Assembly (NCBI RefSeq): GCF_003063315.1
Contig: NZ_NERV01000001.1
Coordinates: 992,001 to 1,056,000, forward strand
Direction: 5' to 3'
Length of the DNA stretch: 64,000 nucleotides
DNA from: Limnohabitans sp. T6-5
Lineage (GTDB): Bacteria; Pseudomonadota; Gammaproteobacteria; Burkholderiales; Burkholderiaceae_C
In this document: piece by piece, positions 1 through 10,045 of the stretch
Layout: each line of letters opens with the position of its first letter
Position numbering within the stretch: the stretch's first letter is position 1
Program-made: the position numbers and the translations under genes
Notes under the pieces: model-generated
What the model saw: only the letters and a program-made list of their open reading frames with translations
Database searches by the model: none
Told to the model about the DNA's origin: nothing

Positions 1-697
1 CATACAAGGCCTCGCCACCCGTGACGCACAAAACGACGGCGCCCAAAATGATGAAGGTGGTGCCGGGGTTGTTCCAGATGAAACCCACGGCGTAGTGAGG
101 GCTGATGGCGAACAGAATCTCGGGGTGATCCACGATCTGCGACACGCCCAGCAGGGCAATCGTGAAAAACCAGACCAGGGTAATGGGACCAAAGAACTTG
201 CCAATGCCGGCTGTGCCGCGCTTTTGCACCCAAAACAGCAAAAACAAGATCACCAGGGTCAGTGGAATGACCGATTTCTTGAAGGTGGGGGAGATGACTT
301 CCAGCCCCTCCACCGAGGACAAGACGGAAATCGCCGGGGTGATCACCCCGTCACCATAAAACAGACAGGTACCAAAGATGCCCACGACCAGCAACACCTT
401 GCGCAATTGAGGCCGGTCTTTGACCGATTGAGAAGCGAGCGCCAACATGGCGACCAGCCCCCCCTCACCGTGGTTGTCGGCCCGCAGCACCAGCACCACG
501 TATTTGACCGACACGATGGTGGTCAGCGTCCAGAAAAAGATGGACAGAATGCCGTAAATGTTCTCGGACGTTAAGGGCACATGGCCAGAGCCAAAGACCT
601 CTTTCATGGCGTAAAGCACGCTGGTGCCGATGTCGCCGTAAACCACGCCAATGGCGCCCAGGGTCAGGGCAGCGAGTGAGGATTTGGATGAGGACAC
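1..697 (-). CDS. kup: Kup potassium uptake protein, N-terminal part (cut by window edge)
   Basis: This is a low-affinity K+/H+ symporter of the inner membrane, KUP/HAK/KT family. About 232 N-terminal residues are visible, translated leftward; the C-terminus lies outside the window. The family hallmark [19 protein letters not shown] starts about residue 10, followed by further membrane segments and the conserved [15 protein letters not shown] stretch. The start is taken as GTG at 697 (peptide begins [14 protein letters not shown]): it is the only start codon near the conserved N-terminus, and an in-frame TGA lies eight codons upstream. That GTG directly abuts the poly-T end of the terminator hairpin after gshA, so no normal ribosome-binding site precedes it. 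Identity is firm; the exact start is less so. Confidence 0.93.
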   Translation of the reverse strand, partial: MSSSKSSLAALTLGAIGVVYGDIGTSVLYAMKEVFGSGHVPLTSENIYGILSIFFWTLTTIVSVKYVVLVLRADNHGEGGLVAMLALASQSVKDRPQLRKVLLVVGIFGTCLFYGDGVITPAISVLSSVEGLEVISPTFKKSVIPLTLVILFLLFWVQKRGTAGIGKFFGPITLVWFFTIALLGVSQIVDHPEILFAISPHYAVGFIWNNPGTTFIILGAVVLCVTGGEALY

Positions 698-705
698 AAA
701 AAAAC

Positions 706-725
706 AGCCTGACCGGGGTCAGGCT
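706..725 (-). terminator. Rho-independent terminator downstream of gshA
   Basis: On the minus strand a 9-bp perfect stem (AGCCTGACC / GGTCAGGCT, 2-nt loop) is followed by GTTTTTTT. It lies about 90 bp past the gshA stop and ends right at the kup start codon. A second strong imperfect stem occupies 751-792 between gshA and this hairpin (core ATCAAGGA / TCCTTGAT). Confidence 0.8.
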
Positions 726-812
726 TTTGATGACTAAGATGTGCGCTATTTTGCGCCTGATCAAGGACAGATGTCATCCTTGATTGGTGCAATTTGTTGC
801 AGCGCAACAACT

Positions 813-2108
813 TCAGTCGTACACCTCGGCCTCGGGGTCGGTCGCTTCCAGCTCGTAACTGGCCGCCAACATGGCCAGGCGGCCAATCACACCGTACATG
901 TAAAAACGATTGGGCACACTGGCACCGGGCTTGATGCCTGGCTGGGGCAGGTGCGGGGTGTCGGCGAAGGCCAAAGGCACAAAGCTGGCGCCCGGGGCGT
1001 TGAGGTTTTCGTCCACGCCGCGTTCGGCATGCACGCGGTAAAAACCACCCACCACATAGCGGTCCATCATGTAGACGACCGGCTCGGCCACCGCGTCGTT
1101 GATGCGCTCGTTGGTCAGCACGCCTTCCTGGATGATCACATCGTTGACGGTCTGGCCGTCCTTGATGACGTTCATCTTGTTGCGGGTCTTGCGGTTGAGC
1201 GCGTCCAGATCGGCCACGTCGCGCACCGTCATGATGCCCATGCCGTAAGTGCCGTTGTCGGCCTTGACGACCACAAACGGCTTTTCGTTGATGCCGTATT
1301 CCTTGTATTTGCGCTTGATCTTGGTGAGCAGCGCATCCACATTGCTGCGCAGGCATTCCATGCCCGTGCCTTCGGCAAAGTTCACATCGCCGCACTGGCT
1401 GAACATGGGGTTGATCAGCCAGGGGTCAATGCCCAGCAGCTTGCCAAAGCGCTTGGCCACTTCCTCGTAGCTCTGAAAGTGCTTGGTCTTGCGGCGCACA
1501 CTCCAGCCCGCATGCAGAGGCGGCAGCAAAAATTGCTCGTGCAGCTCTTCCAGAATGCCGGGGGCACCGGCCGACAGGTCGTTGTTGAGCAAGATGGTGC
1601 AGGGGTCGAAGTCTTTCAGGCCCAGGCGGTGTTTGCTGCGCACCACGGGTTCGAGCGTGATGCTCTCGCCGTTGGGCAGCTCAATGCGGGTCGGCTCCTT
1701 GATGTCGGGGTTGATCGAGCCCACCCGCACGTTCAAGCCCGCCATGTGGAAGATGCGCTGCAGCTGCAACACATTGGTCAGGTAAAAGGTGTTGCGCGTG
1801 TGGTTTTCGGGAATGATCAGCAGGTTTTTGGCCTCGGGGCAGATTTTTTCGATGGCTGCCTGTGCCGCCTGCACCGCCAACGGCAGCATTTCCTGCGTCA
1901 GGTTGTTCCAGCCGCCTGGATACAGATTGGTGTCCACCGGGGCCAGCTTGAACCCCGCATTGCGGATGTCCACCGAGGTGTAAAACGGTGGCGTGTGCTC
2001 CATCCACTCCAGGCGAAACCAGCGCTCGATCGCGGGCATGGAGTCGAGGATGCGCTGCTCCAGCTCATTGATGGGGCCGTTCAGGGCGGTGACGAGATGA
2101 GGAACCAT
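813..2108 (-). CDS. gshA: Glutamate-cysteine ligase (proteobacterial type)
   Basis: Catalyses ATP-dependent joining of L-glutamate and L-cysteine, the first step of glutathione synthesis, in the cytoplasm. The 431-residue protein matches the GshA family found in beta- and some other proteobacteria, which is unrelated in sequence to the E. coli enzyme. Recognisable stretches include HTPPFYTSVDIRNAGFKLAP near residue 38, VDTNLYPGGWNNL, PENHTRNTFYL and KADNGTYGMGIMTV. The ATG at 2108 has a GAAGG ribosome-binding site about 10 bases upstream. It is followed by two hairpins, the second a clear terminator, and then kup on the same strand. gshB is not in the window. Confidence 0.96.
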   Translation of the reverse strand: MVPHLVTALNGPINELEQRILDSMPAIERWFRLEWMEHTPPFYTSVDIRNAGFKLAPVDTNLYPGGWNNLTQEMLPLAVQAAQAAIEKICPEAKNLLIIPENHTRNTFYLTNVLQLQRIFHMAGLNVRVGSINPDIKEPTRIELPNGESITLEPVVRSKHRLGLKDFDPCTILLNNDLSAGAPGILEELHEQFLLPPLHAGWSVRRKTKHFQSYEEVAKRFGKLLGIDPWLINPMFSQCGDVNFAEGTGMECLRSNVDALLTKIKRKYKEYGINEKPFVVVKADNGTYGMGIMTVRDVADLDALNRKTRNKMNVIKDGQTVNDVIIQEGVLTNERINDAVAEPVVYMMDRYVVGGFYRVHAERGVDENLNAPGASFVPLAFADTPHLPQPGIKPGASVPNRFYMYGVIGRLAMLAASYELEATDPEAEVYD

Positions 2109-2208
2109 GGACTTGCCTTCAGTGAACCAGAAAAATCAAAGGGATCATACGGGGCTGGTTGGCGGCATTGCAAGAACCCACCGGACAGCCCCGCTGTGTT
2201 TCGTGTGC

Positions 2209-3489
2209 TCAGGTACGGACTTCACCTTCGCCCAGCACCACGTACTTGAGCGAAGTCAGGCCTTCGATGCCGACCGGGCCCCGAGCGTGGAACTTGTCGG
2301 TGCTGATGCCGATTTCGGCCCCCAGCCCGTACTCGAAGCCATCGGCAAAACGGGTGCTGGCGTTGACCATGACGCTGGACGAGTCCACCTCGCGCAAAAA
2401 GCGCTGGGCGTGCATGTGGTCGCGGGTCAGGATGGCTTCGGTGTGGTGGCTGCTGTAGTGGTTGATGTGGGCAATCGCCTCATCCACCCCTTCAACCACC
2501 TTGACGCTGATGATGGGCGCGAGGTATTCCTCGGACCAATCCTGCTCGGTGGCGTCTTTCAGGTTCGCGCCGCTGACCTGGCTCAAGATGGCCTTGGCCT
2601 TGGGGCAGCAACGCATCTCGACGCCTTTGGCTGCGTAAATGGCGCCAATCTTGGGCAAAAACTCACCCGCCACACCGCGCGCCACCAGCAGGCTTTCGCT
2701 CGCGTTGCAGGGGCTGTACTTTTGGGTCTTGGCGTTGTCGGCCACGCGGACCGCCATGTCGATGTCACAGGGCTCGTCCACATAGGTGTGGCAATTGCCG
2801 TCCAGGTGCTTGATGACGGGCACTTTGGCCTCGGCGCTGATGCGCTCGATCAAGCCCTTGCCGCCACGCGGAATGATCACGTCCACATACTGCGGCAAGG
2901 TGATCAGCTGGCCCACAGCGGCCCGGTCGGTGGTTTGCACCAGCTGCACAGCGTTGACGGGCAAACCGCTTTCGGTCAGGGCTTGCTGCACCAGCAACGC
3001 CAGCGCCTTGTTCGACTCGATCGCCTCGGAGCCGCCGCGCAAGATGCAGGCGTTGCCGCTCTTGATCGAGAGGCTGGCTGCTTCGATGGTCACATTCGGG
3101 CGACTCTCGAAAATCATGCCGAACACGCCAATGGGCACACGCATCTGACCCACACGGATGCCGCTGGGCATTTGCTTCATGCCCAGGATCTCGCCGATCA
3201 CGTCGGGCATGGCGGCCAGCTGTTCGCAGCCTTGGGCACAGGTCTCCAGCACCTTGGGGGTGAGCTTGAGGCGGTCCACCATGGGCTCAGACAAGCCATT
3301 GGCCTGGGCACGGGCCAAGTCTTTGGCGTTGTCGTGCTGCAAGGCATCAATGTTTTCACGCAGCAAATCAGCCAATCGGCGCAAGGCCTGGTTCTTGACA
3401 GCAGCCGAGGCCTTGGCCATCAAGGCAGAAGCTATCTTGGCCTGCAGCCCCAGGGCCTTCACATGTTCAGCGGTGTTCAGATCGGTCAT
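2209..3489 (-). CDS. proA: Gamma-glutamyl phosphate reductase (proline synthesis)
   Basis: Reduces gamma-glutamyl phosphate with NADPH to glutamate semialdehyde, the second step of proline synthesis. The 426 residues from [14 protein letters not shown] are the usual ProA length. Conserved ALDH-superfamily blocks include [31 protein letters not shown], the [11 protein letters not shown] region, and the catalytic-cysteine region [12 protein letters not shown]. The reading frame is open far upstream into the repeat array, but the ATG at 3489 matches the family start. proB is not adjacent, so proA stands alone here, with the six-copy REP array immediately upstream of its promoter region. Confidence 0.97.
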   Translation of the reverse strand: MTDLNTAEHVKALGLQAKIASALMAKASAAVKNQALRRLADLLRENIDALQHDNAKDLARAQANGLSEPMVDRLKLTPKVLETCAQGCEQLAAMPDVIGEILGMKQMPSGIRVGQMRVPIGVFGMIFESRPNVTIEAASLSIKSGNACILRGGSEAIESNKALALLVQQALTESGLPVNAVQLVQTTDRAAVGQLITLPQYVDVIIPRGGKGLIERISAEAKVPVIKHLDGNCHTYVDEPCDIDMAVRVADNAKTQKYSPCNASESLLVARGVAGEFLPKIGAIYAAKGVEMRCCPKAKAILSQVSGANLKDATEQDWSEEYLAPIISVKVVEGVDEAIAHINHYSSHHTEAILTRDHMHAQRFLREVDSSSVMVNASTRFADGFEYGLGAEIGISTDKFHARGPVGIEGLTSLKYVVLGEGEVRT

Positions 3490-3600
3490 GGGGTCATTTT
3501 CGCAGATGCGGCGGCCGGGTTCTTTGAAAGAAATATGTCGCTGCTTTGAGGGTTTATCAGGTCGGCACCGAGGCCGCAGACAAGCGGTGACTTGGAGTTT

Positions 3601-4440
3601 TGTAGGTCGGTGGTCGAAGACCCCGACATGGGCACGCCACGCGCTCAGGCCCATGCAGCTGGTGCAGGTGATCGGGCAAATGTCGGACTCTTCGAGTGCC
3701 GACCTACGGGTGCATTGATTGCTGCGACGACACTGGCTTGGGGTTTTGTAGGTCGGTGGTCGAAAACCCCGACATGGGCAAACCATGCGCTCAGGCTCAT
3801 GCAGGCGGTGCAGGTGATCGGGCAAATGTCGGACTCTTCGAGTGCCGACCTACGGGTGCATTGATTGCTGCGACGACACTGGCTTGGGGTTTTGTAGGTC
3901 GGTGGTCGAAGACCCCGACATGGGTGGGCCACGCGCTCAGGCCCATGCAGGTGGTGCAGGTGATCGGGCAAATGTCGGACTCTTTGAGTGCCGACCTACG
4001 GGTGCATTGATTGCTGCGACGACACTGGCTTGGGGTTTTGTAGGTCGGTGGTCGAAGACTCCGACATGGGCAAACCCTGCGCTCAGGCCCATGCAGGCGG
4101 TGCAGGTGAACGGGCAAATGTCGGACTCTTCGAGTGCCGACCTACGGGTGCATTGATTGCTGCGACGAAACGGGTTTGGGGTTTTGTAGGTCGGTGGTCG
4201 AAGACTCCGACATGGGCAAACCCTGCGCTCAGGCCCATGCAGGCGGTGCAGGTGATCGGGCAAATGTCGGACTCTTCGAGTGCCGACCTACGGGTGCATT
4301 GATTGCTGCGACGACACTGGCTTGGGGTTTTGTAGGTCGGTGGTCGAAAACCCCGACATGGGCAAACCATGCGCTCAGGCTCATGCAGGCGGTGCAGGTG
4401 ATCGGGCAAATGTCGGACTCTTCGAGTGCCGACCTACGGG
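3601..4440. repeat. Six tandem 146-bp units of paired GTAG-type REP hairpins
   Basis: Units begin at 3601, 3747, 3893, 4039, 4185 and 4331, spaced exactly 146 bp; the last stops after 110 bp. Each unit is a 110-bp palindromic element plus a 36-bp spacer ending CTTGGGGTTT. The element starts TGTAGGTCGG and ends CCGACCTACGGG. Each arm folds on itself: left stem GTCGG-(T)-GGTC, loop GAA, GACC-CCGAC; right stem GTCGG-ACTC, loop TTC, GAGT-(G)-CCGAC. This is a BIME-like array of REP sequences carrying the 5' GTAG tetranucleotide. Copies 2 and 6 share private variants, as do copies 4 and 5. Open frames across it arise only from repetition, since 146 is not a multiple of three. It fills the proA-holA gap (3490-4504); I see no gene there. 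Confidence 0.93.
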
Positions 4441-4504
4441 GGGATTTTTTCGGCGGTGAAACGGATGGACCGACGTGCAACGCTTATTTGGCGCTGGGAC
4501 AGGC

Positions 4505-5557
4505 TCAGCGCACGATGCAAAAGCGCGAAAAGCGCACGGCCAGGCGTTGCAGGGCTTGCCAAGGATCGGTGGGCCAGTCGGCCACTTTCAGGCCTTTGAC
4601 GATGCCGTCGACCTGGTGGGCCGCTTGCAGCAGGCCGTTCAGTCGGGCTTCGGTCATGCGGGGCAATACGCGCTCGAACAGGCGTTCGCGCGGCCCCCAC
4701 ACGCGCTGCTCGCGCAAGGCCATGGGCATGGGTTTGCCTGCGGCGATGGCATCCTTGACGCGTTTCAAGGCGCGGATGTCTTCGGCGATGGTGTAGTGCA
4801 CCAGCACGGCTGCCTCGCCTTCGGCCTGCAGGCCGTCAAGCATGCGCTGCACCCGGGCCACTTGCCCGGCCAGCACAGATTCAGAGAGTTTGAACACGTC
4901 GTAGCGCGCCACATTGAGCACGGCCGATTCGACTTGTGCCTGCGTCAGCTCGCCGGGCGGATGCAGCAAACCGAGCTTTTGAATCTCCTGATGGGCCGCG
5001 AGCAGGTTGCCTTCGACCCGATCGGCAAAAAACTGCAGGGTGCGCTGGCCTTCTTCGCCTGCTGCCACGTTTTGCCCTTGGCGTTGCAGGCGCTGGGCAA
5101 TCCATTGGGGCAAGGCATGGCGTTCGATTGGCTCGACGGGAATCACGACGCCGCCGCCTTCGAGTGCAGTGAACCACGCCCCCTTTCTGGTGGCCGCATC
5201 CAGGCTGGGCAGTAAAAACAGGGTCAGGGTCGAGTCGTTGCCTTGCGCCGAAGCCACCAATTGCTGGATGGCGGTGCTGCCTTCCTTGCCCGGTTTGCCG
5301 GTGGGAATGCGTACCTCGACGATCTGCTTGTCGGCAAACAGGCTGAGCGAGCCGCCTGCGGCCAGCACTTCGCTCCAGTCAAAGTGGGCACCCGACACGG
5401 TGTGCACCGAGCGCTCGGTATAACCCTGGGCGCGGGCGCTGGCACGGATGGTGTCGGCAGCTTCCTGCATCAGCAAGGCTTCGTTGCCGTGCAAGGTGTA
5501 GAGGCTGCGCAAGCCCTTTTGCAGGTGCGCAGCAAGCTGTGGAAGGGCCAGTTGCAT
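4505..5557 (-). CDS. holA: DNA polymerase III delta subunit (clamp-loader)
   Basis: The delta subunit of the clamp loader opens the beta sliding clamp during replication. The 350-residue protein begins MQLALPQLAAHLQKGLRSLY and has the HolA layout: an early YTLHGNEALLMQEAADTIR block typical of the N-terminal AAA+-like domain, then a helical C-terminal part ending in LQRLAVRFSRFCIVR. It lies 8 bp after lptE on the same strand, and the leuS-lptE-holA order is conserved in many proteobacteria, which supports both calls. It is the last gene of this leftward run before the REP array. Confidence 0.95.
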   Translation of the reverse strand: MQLALPQLAAHLQKGLRSLYTLHGNEALLMQEAADTIRASARAQGYTERSVHTVSGAHFDWSEVLAAGGSLSLFADKQIVEVRIPTGKPGKEGSTAIQQLVASAQGNDSTLTLFLLPSLDAATRKGAWFTALEGGGVVIPVEPIERHALPQWIAQRLQRQGQNVAAGEEGQRTLQFFADRVEGNLLAAHQEIQKLGLLHPPGELTQAQVESAVLNVARYDVFKLSESVLAGQVARVQRMLDGLQAEGEAAVLVHYTIAEDIRALKRVKDAIAAGKPMPMALREQRVWGPRERLFERVLPRMTEARLNGLLQAAHQVDGIVKGLKVADWPTDPWQALQRLAVRFSRFCIVR

Positions 5558-5565
5558 GAAGGCGC

Positions 5566-6120
5566 TCAGGATTTGGGAGCGGGCACGGGTCGGGCCTTGA
5601 CGGCCGACAGGCGCCGCATGATCTGCTGCACGATGTCGGTCTGCATGTCGCGGTACATCATGCCCATCTCGATCTCTTTGGACAGCGCCGCCGTTTCGCT
5701 GAAGCTCAGGTCACGCTGCTGGTACAGCTCGACCGACTCGATCAGCTCCACGCCTTGCGGCGTGCGCAAGCGGAATCTGACGCGTAAACGCAATTGCATT
5801 TCGCGAATCTGCCCCGAAGCATTCATGCCCACAATCACCTGCTGGCGATCTTCTCCGAGGATGTCAAGAATCGCATCGGCCTTGAGCATCTGCTTGGCGT
5901 CGGTCCACAAATCGATGCGGCCAGTGCCCAGCAAGTTGCGGCGCAACTCCACTCCCAGGGGCGATGTGGCAGAAAAATTGCCATAAAGGGTCTTGAAGGC
6001 GTAGTCGCCCGCCTGACGCAGCTGAAAGCCGCAGCCCACCAGCAGCGCGGCCACAGGCAACAGGCCCAAGGCATGCAAAACGTGGCGACGGGATGCGGTC
6101 ATGCGGCGCAAGGCGTTCAC
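5566..6120 (-). CDS. lptE: LPS-assembly lipoprotein LptE
   Basis: LptE plugs the LptD barrel and helps place lipopolysaccharide in the outer leaflet of the outer membrane. The N-terminus is a lipoprotein signal with lipobox LLVGC just before [18 protein letters not shown], the typical mature LptE start. The full frame from the GTG at 6120 gives 184 residues and overlaps the leuS stop in a GTGA junction, suggesting translational coupling. An alternative ATG lies at 6102 ([13 protein letters not shown]). It sits between leuS and holA as in related bacteria. Confidence 0.93.
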   Translation of the reverse strand: MNALRRMTASRRHVLHALGLLPVAALLVGCGFQLRQAGDYAFKTLYGNFSATSPLGVELRRNLLGTGRIDLWTDAKQMLKADAILDILGEDRQQVIVGMNASGQIREMQLRLRVRFRLRTPQGVELIESVELYQQRDLSFSETAALSKEIEMGMMYRDMQTDIVQQIMRRLSAVKARPVPAPKS

Positions 6121-8807
6121 ACCACGATGTTGACCAAACGGCCTGGCACCACGATGACCTTTTTGGGCGCAGCGCCTGCGGCCTGCTTGACGAAGGCTTC
6201 GCTGGCCAGGGCTGCCGCTTCGATCTGCGCTTTGTCAGCCGTTGCAGGCACCAGAATCGAACCGCGCAGCTTGCCGTTGATTTGCAGCATGAGTTCAAGC
6301 TCATCGCGCTGCAAAGCCGACTCGTCCACACCAGGCCATGCCACATCGAGCAGTTCGCCGCAGCAAGCGGCGTAGCCCAATTCGGTCCACAGCTGCTCCG
6401 CAATGTGCGGGCAAGCGGGGTAGAGCACGCGCAGCAGGATCGAGAAGCCTTCAGCCAAAGCAGCCGCGTCTTCGGGGCTTTCAGACAAGGCCACGTCTTC
6501 CAGCGTGTTGAGCATCTTCATCACCGCCGAGACGACGGTGTTGTACTGCATGCGCTCGTAGTCGTAATTGGCCTGCTTGAGCACGGTGTGGATATCCAGG
6601 CGCAGCGCCTTGGCGGCCTTGCTGAAGTCCACCGCTTGGCTGCGGTCGACCGCTATGCCCGCCTTCAAAGCGGCTTCTTGCTTGACGCCAAAGTTCCACA
6701 CGCGGCGCAAGAACCGGTAGCTGCCTTCCACGGCGGCATCGTTCCACTCCAGCGTCACCTCGGGGGGCGCGGTGAACATGGTGTACAGGCGCGCGGTGTC
6801 TGCACCGTATTTTTCGATCAGGTCCTGCGGGTCCACGCCGTTGTTCTTGGACTTGGACATGGTGCCCACGCCCTCGTAGTCGATGGCGGTGCCCACGGGC
6901 AGACGCCCATCGCCGCTGTCGGCTTCGTTTTTGAGCTTGGCGCCCACCACTTTGCCGGTCTCGTCGAGCACATGCTCCACGTCGTGTGGCCAGAAGTAGT
7001 CCTTGCCGCCTTTGGCGGTGCGACGCGAGTAAATGTGGTTGAGCACCATGCCCTGGGTGAGCAGCTTGCTGAAGGGCTCGTCCACCTTGACCAGACCCAG
7101 ATCACGCATGACCTTGGTCCAAAAGCGCGCATACAGCAGGTGCAGAATGGCGTGTTCGATGCCACCGATGTATTGGTCCATCGGCATCCAGTAGTCCGCA
7201 CCCCCTGCCACCATCTTCTCGGTGTTGTTCGGGTCGCAGTAGCGCATGAAGTACCAGGACGAATCCACGAAGGTGTCCATGGTGTCGGTCTCTCGGCGGG
7301 CGGGCTTGCCGCACACGGGGCAGGTCACACCCGCATGGAAACCTTCGTGCTTGTGCAACGGGTTGCCCGAACCGTCAGGAATGCAGTCTTGCGGCAGCAC
7401 CACGGGCAGGTCTTTTTCGGGCACGGGCACCGCGCCGTGCTCCTCGCAATGGATGATCGGGATCGGCGTGCCCCAGTAGCGCTGGCGGCTCACACCCCAG
7501 TCGCGCAGACGCCAGGTGGTTTTCTTCTCGCCCAGGTCTTTGGCGGCGAGCAGTTCGGCCACCTTGATGACGGCGGCTTTCTGGGTCAGGCCATCGAGTT
7601 CGCCGGAGTTGACGCACACACAGTTTTGCTTGTCGGCATACCACTCTTGCCAGGTCTTGTCGTCAAAGGCCTGGTCCTTGACAGACACGACCTGCTGGAT
7701 CGGCAGCGCGTACTTGAGTGCAAACGCGAAGTCACGCTCATCGTGCGCAGGCACGCCCATGACGGCACCGTCGCCGTAACTCATGAGCACGTAGTTGCCA
7801 ACCCAGACTTCTACTTGCGCACCGGTCAGTGGGTGCGTGACGAACAGGCCCGTGGGCATGCCCTTCTTTTCTTGGGTGGCCAGCTCGGCTTCGGTCGTGC
7901 CGCCGGTTTTGCACTCTTCCAAGAAAGCCGCCAAAGCGGGATTGGTCGAAGCAGCGTGCAGCGCCAGCGGGTGTTCGGCCGCCACCGCGCAAAACGTCAC
8001 ACCCATGATGGTGTCGGCACGGGTGGTGAAGACGTACATCTTGCCCTCGCCGATCAAGGCACCGTCAGCGCCCGCAATGCTGTGCGGGAACGCAAAGCGC
8101 ACACCTTCGGATTTGCCGATCCAGTTTTCCTGCATCAGGCGAACCTTGTCGGGCCAGCCGTTCAAAGTGGCTTTGTCGTTGCCGATCTGCACATGGTCCA
8201 GCAGCTCTTGCGCGTAAGCGGTGATGTTCAGGTAATAACCAGGAATCTCGCGCTTTTCGACCGGGGCACCTGTGCGCCAGCCTTTGCCATCGATCACTTG
8301 TTCGTTGGCCAGCACGGTCTGGTCCACCGGGTCCCAGTTCACAACCTGGGTCTTGCGGTAGGCGATGCCTTTTTCGAGCATCTTGAGGAACAACCACTGG
8401 TTCCATTTGTAGTACGTCGGGTCGCAGGTCGCGACTTCGCGTGACCAGTCGATGGCCAAGCCCATCGCCTGCATCTGCTTTTTCATGTACGCGATGTTGT
8501 CGTACGTCCACTTGGCGGGCGGCACTTTGTTCTTGAGCGCCGCGTTTTCGGCGGGCAAGCCAAAGGCGTCCCAGCCCATGGGCATGAGCACGTTGTAGCC
8601 GCGCATGCGCAGCTGGCGCGTGAGCATGTCGTTGATGGTGTAGTTGCGCACGTGACCCATGTGCAGTTTGCCGCTGGGGTAGGGCAGCATGGAGCAGGCG
8701 TAAAACTTCTTTTTGCTCTGGTCTTCGGTGACGCGGTAGGCGTCGCGGGCCGTCCAGCGGGCCTGTGCGGCGGCTTCGACGTCGAGGTGGGTGTACTTGT
8801 CTTGCAT
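6117..8807 (-). CDS. leuS: Leucyl-tRNA synthetase
   Basis: Charges tRNA-Leu with leucine. The 896-residue length is normal for bacterial LeuS. The class I signatures are present: HMGH (HIGH motif) about residue 49 within [19 protein letters not shown], and [12 protein letters not shown] (KMSKS motif, first residue T). The CP1 editing domain with [20 protein letters not shown], the zinc-like [21 protein letters not shown] and the class I anticodon-binding domain follow in order. It is transcribed with exbB/exbD upstream and lptE-holA downstream. Confidence 0.98.
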   Translation of the reverse strand: MQDKYTHLDVEAAAQARWTARDAYRVTEDQSKKKFYACSMLPYPSGKLHMGHVRNYTINDMLTRQLRMRGYNVLMPMGWDAFGLPAENAALKNKVPPAKWTYDNIAYMKKQMQAMGLAIDWSREVATCDPTYYKWNQWLFLKMLEKGIAYRKTQVVNWDPVDQTVLANEQVIDGKGWRTGAPVEKREIPGYYLNITAYAQELLDHVQIGNDKATLNGWPDKVRLMQENWIGKSEGVRFAFPHSIAGADGALIGEGKMYVFTTRADTIMGVTFCAVAAEHPLALHAASTNPALAAFLEECKTGGTTEAELATQEKKGMPTGLFVTHPLTGAQVEVWVGNYVLMSYGDGAVMGVPAHDERDFAFALKYALPIQQVVSVKDQAFDDKTWQEWYADKQNCVCVNSGELDGLTQKAAVIKVAELLAAKDLGEKKTTWRLRDWGVSRQRYWGTPIPIIHCEEHGAVPVPEKDLPVVLPQDCIPDGSGNPLHKHEGFHAGVTCPVCGKPARRETDTMDTFVDSSWYFMRYCDPNNTEKMVAGGADYWMPMDQYIGGIEHAILHLLYARFWTKVMRDLGLVKVDEPFSKLLTQGMVLNHIYSRRTAKGGKDYFWPHDVEHVLDETGKVVGAKLKNEADSGDGRLPVGTAIDYEGVGTMSKSKNNGVDPQDLIEKYGADTARLYTMFTAPPEVTLEWNDAAVEGSYRFLRRVWNFGVKQEAALKAGIAVDRSQAVDFSKAAKALRLDIHTVLKQANYDYERMQYNTVVSAVMKMLNTLEDVALSESPEDAAALAEGFSILLRVLYPACPHIAEQLWTELGYAACCGELLDVAWPGVDESALQRDELELMLQINGKLRGSILVPATADKAQIEAAALASEAFVKQAAGAAPKKVIVVPGRLVNIVV

Positions 8808-8832
8808 AGCCTGCGATTGTAGAGGGGGCGGA

Positions 8833-8943
8833 TCAGGTCAAACGTGGACCTCGGGCTGCACCGGCAGGCAATGGCCGGGGGGTCGTCAGACGCCAGCGCC
8901 ACAGCATCACCAGACCCCCTGCCCATGCCCAGATGAAGGGCAT
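8833..8943 (-). CDS. Possible 36-residue membrane peptide between exbD and leuS
   Basis: A short frame starts with ATG five bases after the exbD stop and encodes about 36 residues beginning [19 protein letters not shown], a hydrophobic, tryptophan-rich segment followed by a basic tail. It lies in the same direction as exbD and leuS and fills most of their 141-bp gap. No family was recognised, and the only support is position and hydrophobicity. It may be a chance frame. Confidence 0.3.
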   Translation of the reverse strand: MPFIWAWAGGLVMLWRWRLTTPRPLPAGAARGPRLT

Positions 8944-8948
8944 GCCGC

Positions 8949-9377
8949 TCAGCGCGTGCCAGTGACCGGGGTTTGCGCCACAAAACCGATGCGCGTGAGG
9001 CCGGCTTTCTGGGCCAGACCCATGGCCTCGACCACCCGGCCATAGGGCACGGTCTGGTCGGCGCGCAACTCGAGCTCGGTGTTGGGGTTGCGCTTAGCGA
9101 CTTCGGCCAGACGCAGGCGCAAAGCCTCAGGGCTGATGGCTTTGTCGTTCAGGAACAGGGCGCCCTGGGCATCCACCACTAGGGACACCGCTTGCGGCGA
9201 AGACCCGGCTTCTGCGCCTTCGGCCTGGGGCAAATCCAGGCGAATGGCACTGGTCATGAGGGGGGCCGTGAGGATGAAGATCACCAGCAGCACCAGCATC
9301 ACGTCCACCATGGGGGTGACGTTGATGTCGCTCATGGGCGCATCGGGTTTGGCAGAGGCCAGACGACCAAAGGCCAT
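8949..9377 (-). CDS. exbD: ExbD/TolR family proton-channel subunit
   Basis: An inner-membrane component that uses the proton gradient to energise TonB or Tol-Pal. The 142-residue protein has a short cytoplasmic N-terminus, one membrane helix containing the key aspartate (DINVTPMVDVMLVLLVIFIL, Asp in PMVDVM), and a periplasmic domain. It starts 3 bp after the exbB-type gene. Whether it serves TonB or TolA cannot be settled from the sequence, because no tonB, tolA or tolB is adjacent; the pairing with leuS is common in Burkholderiales. Confidence 0.9.
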   Translation of the reverse strand: MAFGRLASAKPDAPMSDINVTPMVDVMLVLLVIFILTAPLMTSAIRLDLPQAEGAEAGSSPQAVSLVVDAQGALFLNDKAISPEALRLRLAEVAKRNPNTELELRADQTVPYGRVVEAMGLAQKAGLTRIGFVAQTPVTGTR

Positions 9378-9380
9378 GTC

Positions 9381-10025
9381 TCAGTCCTTGGGGCCTGCCC
9401 GCAGACCCAGCACATCGTGCGCGAAGCCTTCGAGTTCGGCCTCAATGTGCCCCACTTGGCGCCCCAGAATGTTGTAGCCCAGCACGGCCGGAATGGCCAC
9501 GGCCAAACCGGCGGCCGTCATGATCAGGGCTTCCCCCACAGGGCCTGCCACCTTGTCGATGCTCAGCGGGCCGCCTTCGGCCATGCCGGTGAGGGCATTG
9601 AAAATGCCCCAGACCGTTCCCAGCAAGCCGATGAATGGCGAAGTGGAACCGGCCGTGGCCAGCAACAACTGCCCCCAGTGCAAACGGCGCACCACGCTTT
9701 GTAAGGCGTCGCGCAAGTTGCGGGTCAATTGCTGGTGGCGGTCGCCCGCAGCAGCCAGCGTACCCCCAGAAGGCGCAGACGTGGCCAGCAGCAAGGGCAG
9801 CACACAAGCATCCCGGTCAAACTGCGCCACCCTGTGCTGGGCATCGTCCCAGGAAGACGCTTGCCAAAAAGCCGCCACGCTGCGGCGCACATCCAACGAC
9901 ACGCGTGCCAGCAGACGCCATTTCCACAAAATCACCACCCAGCTGCCCACCGACAAGGCGAGCAACAACAGGGCCAGCCATCGGCTCACACCATCGCTGT
10001 GCAGCAAAAAGTCATTCAGGTTCAT
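9381..10025 (-). CDS. exbB: ExbB/TolQ family (MotA/TolQ/ExbB) proton-channel protein
   Basis: The polytopic partner of ExbD/TolR in the inner-membrane proton channel. The 214 residues have an N-terminal membrane helix (WLALLLLALSVGSWVVIL) followed by a cytoplasmic loop. A conserved C-terminal pair of helices follows, with STSPFIGLLGTVWGIFNAL and GPVGEALIMTAAGLAVAIPA, the diagnostic MotA/TolQ/ExbB block. It overlaps nothing and precedes exbD by 3 bp, so the two are surely co-expressed. It could equally be named tolQ; context does not decide. Confidence 0.9.
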   Translation of the reverse strand: MNLNDFLLHSDGVSRWLALLLLALSVGSWVVILWKWRLLARVSLDVRRSVAAFWQASSWDDAQHRVAQFDRDACVLPLLLATSAPSGGTLAAAGDRHQQLTRNLRDALQSVVRRLHWGQLLLATAGSTSPFIGLLGTVWGIFNALTGMAEGGPLSIDKVAGPVGEALIMTAAGLAVAIPAVLGYNILGRQVGHIEAELEGFAHDVLGLRAGPKD

Positions 10026-10045
10026 GGCGGCAGCAAATTGGCGAC

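Noticed and set aside
3601-4440. CRISPR array
   Set aside because: The unit is 146 bp with internal palindromes and near-identical spacers; CRISPR repeats are shorter and have unique spacers.
3592-4796. Repeated 100-220-residue proteins in the tandem array
   Set aside because: The frames arise on both strands only because the repeat lacks stops; 146 is not divisible by three, so frame changes at each unit, and no start signal is present.
741-8444. Long plus-strand open frames opposite gshA, proA and leuS
   Set aside because: They are antisense shadows in GC-rich DNA; translated sequences are His/Gln/Arg-rich with no recognisable domains, while the minus frames give clear families.
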